A DNA stretch of 6,465 bases from positions 1-6,465 of the forward strand of contig JAOUFX010000177.1 of the NCBI GenBank assembly GCA_029857975.1, read 5' to 3'. Made by a program: the position numbers and the translations under genes. This document shows, piece after piece, positions 1-6,220 of the stretch (position 1 is its first letter; each line of letters opens with the position of its first letter). The notes below the pieces were generated by a model that did not search any database, was not told the DNA's origin, and saw only the letters and a program-made list of their open reading frames with translations. Source of the stretch: Deltaproteobacteria bacterium (GTDB lineage Bacteria; Desulfobacterota; SM23-61).

Positions 1-2
1 TC

Positions 3-86
3 GCCCATCCTGAGCAATGCACCCATTGTTGGCAATGTGAGATGCTTTGCCCGGATTTAGCCATTCACGTGGCCAAGGAAAGTTGA
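3..86 (+). CDS. korD: 4Fe-4S ferredoxin (delta-type) subunit of 2-oxoacid:ferredoxin oxidoreductase, 3' end only
   Basis: This is the C-terminal 27 residues of a small ferredoxin; the rest lies beyond the left edge. Frame 3 reads AHPEQCTHCWQCEMLCPD and ends in KES before TGA at 84-86. The CxxCxxCxxxCP motif binds one [4Fe-4S] cluster and would be the second cluster motif of a two-cluster ferredoxin. In four-subunit 2-oxoacid:ferredoxin oxidoreductases this subunit relays electrons from the beta-subunit cluster to external ferredoxin. The alpha subunit starts 9 nt downstream, and the GAGGG before korA overlaps the stop codon, so the two are probably co-translated. The assignment as korD rests on this motif plus the adjoining korABC. 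A Trp sits between the second and third cysteines. Only the tail is visible, so total length and number of clusters cannot be checked. Confidence 0.85.
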   Translation, partial: AHPEQCTHCWQCEMLCPDLAIHVAKES

Positions 87-95
87 GGGTCCCCC

Positions 96-1241
96 ATGCA
101 ACTGAAAAAAGTTAAAAGTTCCCTTAAACCCGGCTGGTACTTCATGCAAGGGGATGAAGCATGCGCCGAAGGAGCTATCGCTGTCGGTTGTCGTTATTAT
201 GCCGGTTATCCCATTACTCCGGCCAGCGAAATCATGATCCGCATGGTCCATCGCCTTCCCGAGGTTGGGGGAGCCTTTATCCAAATGGAAGATGAAATTG
301 CCTCAATCTCTTCGGTCATCGGAGCTTCTTGGGCCGGAGCCAAGGCCTTGACTGCCACCTCCGGTCCGGGTATCAGCCTGATGATCGAAGCCATCGGCTA
401 TGCCACAATCACCGAGACTCCTTGCGTGATCGTGGATGTCCAGCGAGCCGGTCCGAGCACAGGACAAGCTACCCGCCCCGCGCAGGGGGACATCATGCAG
501 GTTAAGTGGGGCCCCCATGGGGATAATGAAATCATCGCTCTATCTCCCTGGTCCGTACAGGAAATGTATGACCTAACCATCAAGGCTTTCAACCTTGCCG
601 AGCGTTTCCGTGTCCCAACTTTCATCCTCGCCGACGAAGCCGTAGGCCACCTGCGGGAGACGCTGGTGGTAAAAGAAGAATTGGAAGTGTACGATCGTTA
701 CAAGGCTCCGGGCCTCCCTCCTTTCGGAACCGAAGAGCCAAACGGTGTCCCCCCCATGCCTTCCTTTGGAGAAGGGGCCAACCTTTTAGTCACCGGCTCC
801 ACTCATGATTCCTGGGGTTTTCGGAAGACTGCTGATTCCGCGGTTCAGGCCCGCCTGACCGAACGGCTGGTTCGTAAGGTCAAGGATTTTAAATCGGAAG
901 TCGTCGCGACTGAAAACCACTTTCTTGATGATGCCGTAGTAGGCGTTGTAGCCTATGGATTTACCGCCCGGGCTGCCTTTCGTGCTGTTAAGACTCTCCG
1001 GAGCCAAGGGATCAAGGCAGGTTTACTCCGTCTCATTTCGATTTGGCCTTTTGCCGAAGAGGCCATTGCTGAGTTGGGAAAGCAATGCGGCGTTATCTTT
1101 GTTCCGGAAATGAACCGGGGCCAGGTTGCCGGCGAACTTAGGAAATACACTTCCACTCCGGTCATACCTTTACCCAAGACCAATGGTGAGGTCATTGAAC
1201 CAGATGAGATCGTTGATGGAATACGGAGGAACCTGGCATGA
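96..1241 (+). CDS. korA: 2-oxoacid:ferredoxin oxidoreductase subunit alpha
   Basis: Alpha subunit of a CoA-dependent, thiamine-diphosphate 2-oxoacid:ferredoxin oxidoreductase (2-oxoacid + CoA + oxidised ferredoxin to acyl-CoA + CO2 + reduced ferredoxin), a cytoplasmic enzyme. At 381 aa it has the usual length for a stand-alone alpha subunit not fused to gamma. Residues 19-28 read GDEACAEGAI, the typical N-terminal motif. YPITPASE at 38-45 is the hallmark substrate/TPP-region motif, followed by EDEIAS (65-70), TSGPGISLM (88-96) and QRAGPSTGQATRPAQGD (116-132). The C-terminal part, about residues 225-381, matches the transketolase-C-like domain, with LRLISIWPF at 311-319. ATG at 96 is chosen because GAGGG at 85-89 lies 6 nt upstream; Met17 is an alternative start but lacks a comparable site. 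The stop overlaps the korB start (ATGA). Substrate (2-oxoglutarate, branched-chain or aryl 2-oxoacid) cannot be decided; kor is used as the family name. Confidence 0.93.
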   Translation: MQLKKVKSSLKPGWYFMQGDEACAEGAIAVGCRYYAGYPITPASEIMIRMVHRLPEVGGAFIQMEDEIASISSVIGASWAGAKALTATSGPGISLMIEAIGYATITETPCVIVDVQRAGPSTGQATRPAQGDIMQVKWGPHGDNEIIALSPWSVQEMYDLTIKAFNLAERFRVPTFILADEAVGHLRETLVVKEELEVYDRYKAPGLPPFGTEEPNGVPPMPSFGEGANLLVTGSTHDSWGFRKTADSAVQARLTERLVRKVKDFKSEVVATENHFLDDAVVGVVAYGFTARAAFRAVKTLRSQGIKAGLLRLISIWPFAEEAIAELGKQCGVIFVPEMNRGQVAGELRKYTSTPVIPLPKTNGEVIEPDEIVDGIRRNLA

Positions 1242-2074
1242 ACGAAAAAATTTTTCAGATGATCAACCAGAAGGCTTTCCCTACTCCTTTCTGCCCGGGA
1301 TGCGGCCATGGCATTCTGATGGGTGCTATTCTGCGGGCCATTGCCGAACTTGAATATGACCTGAAACAAATGCTTTTCGTTTCGGGGATCGGTTGTGCGG
1401 CCTGGATTCCCAGCCCGCATTTCAAGGCCGACACCTTGCACACTCTCCACGGCAGGGCAATCGCTTACGCCACCGGGGCCAAGCTTTATAATCCCAAGTT
1501 GAAGGTTGTGGTCATCAGCGGAGATGGCGACTTGAGTTCCATCGGGGGCAACCATCTCATTCATGCTGCCCGGAGAAATATGGATATGACCGTCATTTGT
1601 GCCAACAACTCTATATACGGCATGACCGGCGGGCAGATGGCCTCTACCACTCCTCTCGGCTCCCTGACCACCACCACCCCGAAAGGAAACCAGGAGCCTC
1701 CCTTTGACCTATGTAAGCTTGCTGAAGCTGCCGGAGCTACCTATGTAGCCCGACATCCCGTCGCTACTCCCATCCCCCTAATCCGAACTTTGAAGAAGGC
1801 CATGGCTCATCAGGGCTTTGCTTTCGTGGAAGTCCTTTCCCCATGTCCCACCCAATTCGGACGGCGCAATACTTTCCAGACGCCCTTCGCCATGATCAAG
1901 GCCTTGAAAAGCAGTTGCCTATCAGTTGAAAAAGCCAAAAACCTGAGCCAAGAAGACCTCCTGGGGAAAGTAATCGTGGGAGAATTCGTGAATGTTAAAA
2001 ATTTATTATATCGGACGCAGATGAACGCAGAAAATTCAGATATTCAGCATAAAAACAAAGCAGAAGATTATTGA
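1238..2074 (+). CDS. korB: 2-oxoacid:ferredoxin oxidoreductase subunit beta, C-terminal tail encoded by a repeat
   Basis: Beta subunit (278 aa), carrying thiamine diphosphate and the proximal [4Fe-4S] cluster. CPGCGHG at 19-25 gives Cys19 and Cys22; Cys53 and Cys203 (in SPCPTQFGRRN) complete the spacing expected for the four cluster ligands in this family. GDGD at 95-98, Asn123-Asn124 and SIYGMTGGQ (125-133) form the TPP/Mg binding site. The start overlaps the korA stop (ATGA), and GGAGG at 1225-1229 sits 8 nt upstream, indicating coupled translation. The catalytic core looks intact. The protein resembles its family up to about GKVIVGEFVNV (243-253). Residues 254-278, polar and rich in Asn and Lys, are encoded inside the inverted-repeat element at 1997-2216, so the native end has apparently been replaced. 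Function is probably retained because this segment lies after all catalytic motifs, but that is inference. Confidence 0.92.
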   Translation: MNEKIFQMINQKAFPTPFCPGCGHGILMGAILRAIAELEYDLKQMLFVSGIGCAAWIPSPHFKADTLHTLHGRAIAYATGAKLYNPKLKVVVISGDGDLSSIGGNHLIHAARRNMDMTVICANNSIYGMTGGQMASTTPLGSLTTTTPKGNQEPPFDLCKLAEAAGATYVARHPVATPIPLIRTLKKAMAHQGFAFVEVLSPCPTQFGRRNTFQTPFAMIKALKSSCLSVEKAKNLSQEDLLGKVIVGEFVNVKNLLYRTQMNAENSDIQHKNKAEDY

Positions 2075-2216
2075 AATTGCAGAGGCTAATTAAAGTATTG
2101 GGTTTTTTTATGAGATAATCATCTATGTGTATCTGTACTACTAACGTTCAATTTCTGAAAATTTTATTAAGCATATTTTAATTTTATCTGGGTTAATCTG
2201 CGTCCAATAAATTTTT
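1997..2216. repeat. AT-rich inverted-repeat element inserted across the korB 3' end
   Basis: The two ends are imperfect inverted copies. The left arm reads AAAAATTTATT (1997-2007), then five extra bases, then GGACGCAGATGAACGCAGA (2013-2031). The right arm, read as its reverse complement from 2216 back, is AAAAATTTATT directly followed by GGACGCAGATTAACCCAGA, and it continues into an A/T-rich match beyond. The 19-base core matches at 17 positions and the 11-base outer part is perfect. About 150 bases of AT-rich DNA lie between the arms, clearly different in composition from the flanking genes. No transposase is present and I see no clear target-site duplication. Sequences of the type 'GGACGCAGAT..AACGCAGA' are, from general recollection, dispersed repeats in many environmental bacterial genomes. 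The left 78 bases lie inside korB and supply its last 25 codons and its stop. Confidence 0.75.
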
Positions 2217-2252
2217 GGTTGCGGCTATGCCGCGTTGTGAAAATCCGCGTCC
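2195..2252. repeat. Short direct repeat flanking a GC hairpin downstream of the inverted-repeat element
   Basis: AATCTGCGTCC (2195-2205) recurs as AATCCGCGTCC (2242-2252), a 10 of 11 match. Between the copies lies a perfect small hairpin, GCGGC-TAT-GCCGC (2221-2233). The repeat family that invades korB therefore seems to continue to about 2252-2260, close to the korC ribosome binding site. The hairpin is not followed by a T-tract and is not a convincing terminator. It could act as an mRNA structural or processing element between korB and korC, but nothing in the sequence proves this. Confidence 0.5.
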
Positions 2253-2272
2253 CATTATTGAAGAAAAAGATT

Positions 2273-2276
2273 GGAG
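2273..2276 (+). promoter_or_regulatory. Ribosome binding site that fixes the korC start
   Basis: GGAG lies 6 nt before ATG at 2283. A TTG at 2271 is in frame and would add four residues, but it overlaps this Shine-Dalgarno site and has no good site of its own, so ATG 2283 is preferred. The resulting start MIQVRFTGLGGQG is the usual N-terminus of gamma subunits. Confidence 0.75.
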
Positions 2277-2282
2277 CCGATC

Positions 2283-2828
2283 ATGATTCAGGTTCGTTTT
2301 ACAGGATTGGGAGGTCAGGGCATCATTTTGATGGGAGAGATTTTAGGCGAAGCAGCCGTCATCGAAAAAAAATACGTGGGTCAAACTTCTTCTTATGGCT
2401 CAGAAGCCAGGGGTTCCGCCTGTAAGGCAGATGTGGTCATCTCCGATTCCTGGATCGACTACCCCGAGGTCACCGAAGCCGATGTATTGGCCTGTATGTC
2501 CCAAGGAACCTATGAGCAGTATATAACCAAAGTCAATCCCTCGACCGGGATAATTTTTTTCGATTCCCCTATGGTGAAGCTCGACCCTTCATCCCCTCTC
2601 CGACACATTCCGGTTCCGGCTACTGAAAAGGCCCTGAAAGAATTCGGGAATCGGATGGTGGCCAACATGGTCCTGTTGGGGGCAGTCGTCAAGGCCCTTG
2701 CTTTAATTGGAGAAGAATCCCTTCTGCAGGTGGTAACGAGCCGGGTCCCCTCCTCCTTCTTAGAATTGAATAAAAAAGCACTTGCTTTCGGCTTCGCTTG
2801 GGGTAAAATGAACGCGTCTAAAAAATAA
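2283..2828 (+). CDS. korC: 2-oxoacid:ferredoxin oxidoreductase subunit gamma
   Basis: Gamma subunit (181 aa, normal length), which in this enzyme family contributes to the CoA-binding part of the complex. The N-terminus has the characteristic FTGLGGQGI motif (residues 6-14), followed by SYGSEARG (37-44), then a central domain with DSWIDYPEV, and NMVLLGA at 128-134. All are typical of the pyruvate/ketoisovalerate oxidoreductase gamma domain. The gene is separated from korB by about 208 nt of mostly repeat DNA, unlike the tight korD-korA-korB spacing. The likeliest explanation is insertion of that repeat into a once compact korDABC operon. livK starts 21 nt after its stop, so the transporter genes are probably co-transcribed. 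No promoter could be identified in the gap before korC. Confidence 0.92.
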   Translation: MIQVRFTGLGGQGIILMGEILGEAAVIEKKYVGQTSSYGSEARGSACKADVVISDSWIDYPEVTEADVLACMSQGTYEQYITKVNPSTGIIFFDSPMVKLDPSSPLRHIPVPATEKALKEFGNRMVANMVLLGAVVKALALIGEESLLQVVTSRVPSSFLELNKKALAFGFAWGKMNASKK

Positions 2829-2849
2829 AAATGAAAGGGGGTTGTTGCC

Positions 2850-4112
2850 ATGAAGAAAAACTTTTTTATTTTGCCCATCATTCTAATTCTATCTGTTACT
2901 CTTCCTCCTACCCTTATGGCGGCCGATATTAAGATTGGAGTTATCTATCCAATGTCCGGCCCCACCGCCCAGGCCGGCCTCGATGACAAACATGCCATCG
3001 AGCTAGCTTTGGAAGTTATCAACACCACCCAGTATAAACATCTTAATCTGCCCCTGGCCAACTCCGCAGGCCTTCCCAACCTGCAAGGGGCCAAATTGAC
3101 CGTAACCATTGCCGATCACCAGGGGAAGCCCGACTTGGGATTAAGCGAAGCGGAGCGTCTGATCACCCAGGAAAAGGCCATAGCTCTCTTCGGCTGCTAT
3201 CACAGTTCCGTAACCGAGACCGCCAGCATGGTGGCGGAGCGGATGAAGATCCCCTTCTTCAATGCCGAATCCTCTTCACCCCGGCTCACCCGACGGGGGT
3301 TTAAGTGGTTCTTCCGCAGCTCGCCCCACGACGAAACTTTTTCTGAGGGTATGTTTCAGTGTCTGAAGGATTTAGAGAAGAAAAAAGGCATGAAGTTCAA
3401 GACGATCGCCGTGATGTACGAAGATACCCTCTACGGGAAAGACAGTAGCCGGATTGAGAAAGAGCTGGCTGGCAAAGCCGGATATAAAGTCGTGGCGGAT
3501 CTCCCCTATCGGCGGGCTGCTACTTCCCTGACTTCTGAAGTGCAGAGGCTGAAAGCCGCCAACCCGGACGTCTTCTTTCCCACTTCCTATGCCTCGGATG
3601 CGATTCTTCTTTGTAAGACATCCAAAGATCTGGATTTCAACCCCTCCGTCATCATGGCCCAGAATGCTGGGCATACGGATCCATCCTTTGCAGAGGCTAT
3701 GGGGAAAGATGTGGATGGAATTTGCAGCCGCACGGAATTTTCTCTGGACTTGGCCAAACATAAACCCATGCTCGCCGAGATCAACGATCTTTTCAAGAAA
3801 CGTTCGGGAAGGAATTTCTCCGGGACCTCTGCCCGGGCCTTCGTGGGGTTCTTTGTTCTGGCCGACGCCCTTAATCGAGCCGGCTCCACTAAGCCTGAAG
3901 CTATTCGCGAAGCCCTGACCAAGACGAACATTCCTGCCGAACAATTGATCACCCCCTGGCGGGGCATAAAGTTTGATGAAACCGGCCAGAACATCCTGGT
4001 GGATGCCATAGTCATCCAGTACCAGGGAGGAAAACCATCTACGGTCTGGCCCTTTAATCTGGCCGCCAAAGAAATGATTTACCCCATCCCTAAATGGTCG
4101 GAGAGAAAGTAG
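2850..4112 (+). CDS. livK: Periplasmic solute-binding protein of a Liv-type (branched-chain amino acid family) ABC transporter
   Basis: Extracytoplasmic binding protein (420 aa) that captures the substrate for the permease encoded downstream. A signal peptide is clear: Lys2-Lys3, a hydrophobic core at about 5-19, and a likely cleavage site near Ala24/Ala25 (TLMAADIK). No lipobox cysteine is present, so it should be a soluble periplasmic protein rather than a lipoprotein. The mature start IKIGVIYPMSGPTAQAG is the classic type I fold opening of the Peripla_BP_6 family. FGCYHSSVTETAS (about 114-126) and the following PFFNAESSSP correspond to the first ligand-binding segments, and TIAVMYEDTLYGKD begins the second lobe. 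It is longer than E. coli LivK, partly because of an extended loop at about 57-80 before the second strand. The RBS AAAGGGGG is at 2834-2841. The ligand is uncertain: this family also binds amides, urea, aromatic acids and other carboxylates. Confidence 0.9.
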   Translation: MKKNFFILPIILILSVTLPPTLMAADIKIGVIYPMSGPTAQAGLDDKHAIELALEVINTTQYKHLNLPLANSAGLPNLQGAKLTVTIADHQGKPDLGLSEAERLITQEKAIALFGCYHSSVTETASMVAERMKIPFFNAESSSPRLTRRGFKWFFRSSPHDETFSEGMFQCLKDLEKKKGMKFKTIAVMYEDTLYGKDSSRIEKELAGKAGYKVVADLPYRRAATSLTSEVQRLKAANPDVFFPTSYASDAILLCKTSKDLDFNPSVIMAQNAGHTDPSFAEAMGKDVDGICSRTEFSLDLAKHKPMLAEINDLFKKRSGRNFSGTSARAFVGFFVLADALNRAGSTKPEAIREALTKTNIPAEQLITPWRGIKFDETGQNILVDAIVIQYQGGKPSTVWPFNLAAKEMIYPIPKWSERK

Positions 4113-4165
4113 GGGCTGTTTTTTCAATTTCTCCGGGAACTAACCGTCCACCTGCAGATTAGGCT

Positions 4166-4200
4166 GGGGCGATAAAGCCAAGCACATGGCCCATCGCCCC
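4166..4200 (+). promoter_or_regulatory. Strong intergenic hairpin after livK
   Basis: GGGGCGAT (4166-4173) pairs perfectly with ATCGCCCC (4193-4200). Inside it, GCCA (4177-4180) pairs with TGGC (4187-4190) around the loop AGCACA, giving a two-stage stem-loop. It is not followed by a T-run, so it is not a standard intrinsic terminator. Its place 54 nt after the binding-protein gene and ahead of the permease genes suits an mRNA-stabilising or partial-attenuation element. Such elements would let livK be made in excess over the membrane proteins. That role is inference. Confidence 0.55.
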
Positions 4201-4203
4201 AAA

Positions 4204-4293
4204 GGTTTATGGCCTAAGATTTATGGCGTAAGGCACATAAGGTTCAAGGCTTTTCCCTTGGCACCTTACGCCTAACGCCTTATGTCCTACGCG
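4204..4293. repeat. Degenerate heptamer array arranged as an inverted repeat
   Basis: On the left side seven-base units follow a GGCGTAA-like consensus: GGTTTAT, GGCCTAA, GATTTAT, GGCGTAA, a nine-base GGCACATAA, then GGTTCAA (4204-4247). On the right side the complementary unit recurs: TTACGCC, TAACGCC, TTATGTC, CTACGCG (4266-4293). GGCGTAAGG (4225-4233) is perfectly complementary to CCTTACGCC (4264-4272). A second register pairs 4226-4242 with roughly 4278-4293. At the centre CAAGG/CCTTG (4245-4249/4256-4260) can close a small loop. The array lies wholly in the 247-nt livK-livH gap and holds no open reading frame of note. It looks like a dispersed non-coding repeat rather than part of either gene. 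Confidence 0.65.
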
Positions 4294-4359
4294 CTTTATC
4301 TCACGCTCTTCATAATTCATCGTGAACAGCTTTCCCTGAGGATTTAGAAAGGGGCCTTC

Positions 4360-5229
4360 ATGTATAATTCAGAAATCATTCTCCAGACCGTGATCAGTGG
4401 TTTGTTGATGGGTTGTATTTACGCCTTGGTCGCCGTCGGTCTTTGCCTGATCTGGGGTCTGATGGAAATCGTCAATTTCGCCCATGGCGAGATGCTCATG
4501 CTCGGGATGTATACTTCTTTTTGGATGTTTACCCTTTACCACATCGATCCGATGCTCTCTTTGCCCCTGTGTTTGGTTATCCTTTTTTTAATCGGGGTGG
4601 GTACCTATTTCATCATTATCAAAAAGATTCTCAAAGCGCCTTTCTTGGCCCAGATTTTAGCTACTTTCGGGCTGGGAATTTTCTTGCGCTACCTGGCCCA
4701 ATTCCTGTGGACGCCTAATTTCAGGATGATCAAGAACCCTGCTCTGGCCGGCCGGATTACTTTGGGCGGTATCTTTATCGGCGTTCCCGAGCTCACCGCC
4801 AGCATCATCACCATCCTCTCTTTTTTACTACTCTACTGGTTCATCAATAAAACGGAGATCGGCACCGCCTTATTAGCAACCAGCGAGGATCGTGAAGCTG
4901 CCTCTCTGATGGGCATTAACAGCGACAAAATGTTCGCCCTCGGATGGGGAATTGGCGCCGCCTGTTTGGGGGTGGCCGGAGCTCTGATGTCCAATTTTTA
5001 TTACATCTTTCCCGAGGTAGGCTTCCCCTTTGCCTTGATCGCTTATGTGGCCGTAGCCCTCGGGGGATTTGGCTCGATTCCCGGATCTTTTGTCGCCGGG
5101 ATTATCATCGGTCTGGTGGAGTTTTTGGCGGGTCTTTTTATTGCTCCGTCTTTAAAATACACCTTCGTTTTTATCATTTATCTCCTCGTAGTCTTCATTC
5201 GGCCCCAGGGTCTGTGGGGAAGATACTAA
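4360..5229 (+). CDS. livH: Branched-chain amino acid-type ABC transporter permease LivH
   Basis: Inner-membrane permease (289 aa, typical length) that pairs with LivM to form the translocation channel. The protein is mostly hydrophobic, with roughly eight membrane segments by eye. It carries the LivH signature NFAHGEMLMLGMY at 39-51. The cytoplasmic loop REAASLMGIN (178-187) is the EAA-like contact with the ATPase. GGFGSIPGSFVAG (225-237) and the terminal RPQGLWG are also standard for the family. The RBS AAAGGGG (4348-4354) lies 5 nt before the ATG and resembles the one used by livK. The gene follows a 247-nt non-coding gap holding a hairpin and a heptamer array, so its transcription may differ in level from livK. 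I could not identify a sigma-70 or sigma-54 promoter in that gap. Confidence 0.94.
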   Translation: MYNSEIILQTVISGLLMGCIYALVAVGLCLIWGLMEIVNFAHGEMLMLGMYTSFWMFTLYHIDPMLSLPLCLVILFLIGVGTYFIIIKKILKAPFLAQILATFGLGIFLRYLAQFLWTPNFRMIKNPALAGRITLGGIFIGVPELTASIITILSFLLLYWFINKTEIGTALLATSEDREAASLMGINSDKMFALGWGIGAACLGVAGALMSNFYYIFPEVGFPFALIAYVAVALGGFGSIPGSFVAGIIIGLVEFLAGLFIAPSLKYTFVFIIYLLVVFIRPQGLWGRY

Positions 5230-5254
5230 CTACTCTTTTGGGGAGAAAATATTC

Positions 5255-6220
5255 ATGGGCGAGAAAAAAAATAGATGGATTTGGCTGGCTATCGGAGCTT
5301 TCCTCCTTTTAATTTACCCTTTCATTCTCACCCTTCCTTTCCCTAACCACCTGATGATCATGATTTTTCTTTATGCCTCCATGGGATTGGCCTGGAACAT
5401 GATCGGCGGTTACGCCGGCCAGATCTCCCTCGGTCACGCCGTCTATTTTGGAGCGGGTGCTTATACCTCTACCCTGATGCTTATGAAGCTGGGGGTGACT
5501 CCCTGGATCGGCATGATCGTTGGCGGGTTCATATCCATTGGCCTGGCTTTCATCATCGGTTATCCCTGCTTTAAGCTGGCCGGGCATTATTTTGCCATTG
5601 CCACCATCGCCATCGGAGAAATCGTCCAGCAGTGGATGCTCAACTGGGACTGGGCAGGGGCAGCAGTGGGATTAACGCTGCCAATTCTTCCCGAATCTTT
5701 TTTAAATTTGGAATTTCACACCAGCAAAATGCCCTACTATTATATCGCTTTTGGAATTTTCACTCTGACCATTCTCGCCACTTACGGGATCGATCGTTCC
5801 AAGCTCGGGTACTATTTCAAGGCCATCAAAGGGGATTTAGAGGGTGCCCGCAGCTTGGGAATCAATGTAGGCCGGTACAAATTCTACGCTCTGGCTTTGA
5901 GCGCCTTCTTCACCTCCATCTGCGGTTCATTCTACGCCCAGTATGTCCTGTTTATTGACCCGGACAGCGTCTTCCCTTTGATGCTTTCCATCATTGTTTG
6001 TCTCGTTGCTACCCTTGGAGGTGTAGGCACGGTTTGGGGGCCGGTAATCGGCGCTTTCATCCTCATCCCCATTTCGGAGTTTACCCGCATCCAGTTTGGG
6101 GGAGGGGGCAAGGGGACCGATCTGATCATTTACGGATTCCTCATCATGGTGATCTCCATCTATCAACCCTTTGGGGTCATCGGCATCACCAAGCGTTTCA
6201 AGAAAAAGGAGTCGGAGTAA
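5255..6220 (+). CDS. livM: Branched-chain amino acid-type ABC transporter permease LivM
   Basis: Second inner-membrane permease (321 aa, within the normal range). After a basic N-terminus (MGEKKNR) comes a run of hydrophobic segments. The LivM signature GGYAGQISLGHAVYFGAGAY spans 51-70. IKGDLEGARSLGIN (181-194) is the EAA-like loop that docks on the ATPase; here Gly and Ser-type residues replace part of the usual acidic/Ala pattern. GGVGTVWGPVIGA (255-267) matches the corresponding family motif. A glycine-rich stretch FGGGGKGTD precedes the last membrane segment, and the tail is basic (KRFKKKESE). GGGGAG at 5240-5245 is the RBS, and livH ends 25 nt upstream. The stop TAA shares its last base with the livG start, indicating translational coupling. 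Confidence 0.94.
   Translation: MGEKKNRWIWLAIGAFLLLIYPFILTLPFPNHLMIMIFLYASMGLAWNMIGGYAGQISLGHAVYFGAGAYTSTLMLMKLGVTPWIGMIVGGFISIGLAFIIGYPCFKLAGHYFAIATIAIGEIVQQWMLNWDWAGAAVGLTLPILPESFLNLEFHTSKMPYYYIAFGIFTLTILATYGIDRSKLGYYFKAIKGDLEGARSLGINVGRYKFYALALSAFFTSICGSFYAQYVLFIDPDSVFPLMLSIIVCLVATLGGVGTVWGPVIGAFILIPISEFTRIQFGGGGKGTDLIIYGFLIMVISIYQPFGVIGITKRFKKKESE

Noticed and set aside
953..1564. A 203-codon open frame on the minus strand across the korA-korB junction
   Set aside because: It lies opposite two clearly recognised genes, has no recognisable protein motif, and fits a shadow frame of codon-biased plus-strand genes.
2091..2119. GATAAT at 2114-2119 as a -10 box for a promoter of korC inside the repeat
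   Set aside because: No acceptable -35 box lies 16-18 bases upstream, and such matches are expected by chance in AT-rich DNA.
1997..2216. The AT-rich inverted repeat as an insertion sequence
   Set aside because: It is too short to encode a transposase and no open frame in it resembles one; at most it is a non-autonomous repeat, and no target-site duplication is evident.
4088..4124. Possible intrinsic terminator at the livK stop: CCCTA/TAGGG followed by six Ts
   Set aside because: The stem is only 5-6 bp with a 17-nt loop, and four bases separate it from the T-run; too weak to call.
3372..4127. A 251-codon minus-strand open frame opposite livK
   Set aside because: It is fully antisense to the binding protein, has no family-like motifs, and shows low-complexity shadow-type composition.
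4256..4275. Possible sigma-54 promoter (TTGGCAC followed by a GC) before livH
   Set aside because: The GG and GC elements are separated by 8 bases instead of the required 10, and the sequence is part of the heptamer repeat.
4113..4359. CRISPR array or riboswitch in the livK-livH gap
   Set aside because: The repeated units are only 7 bases and lack spacers, and no known riboswitch core could be recognised by eye.
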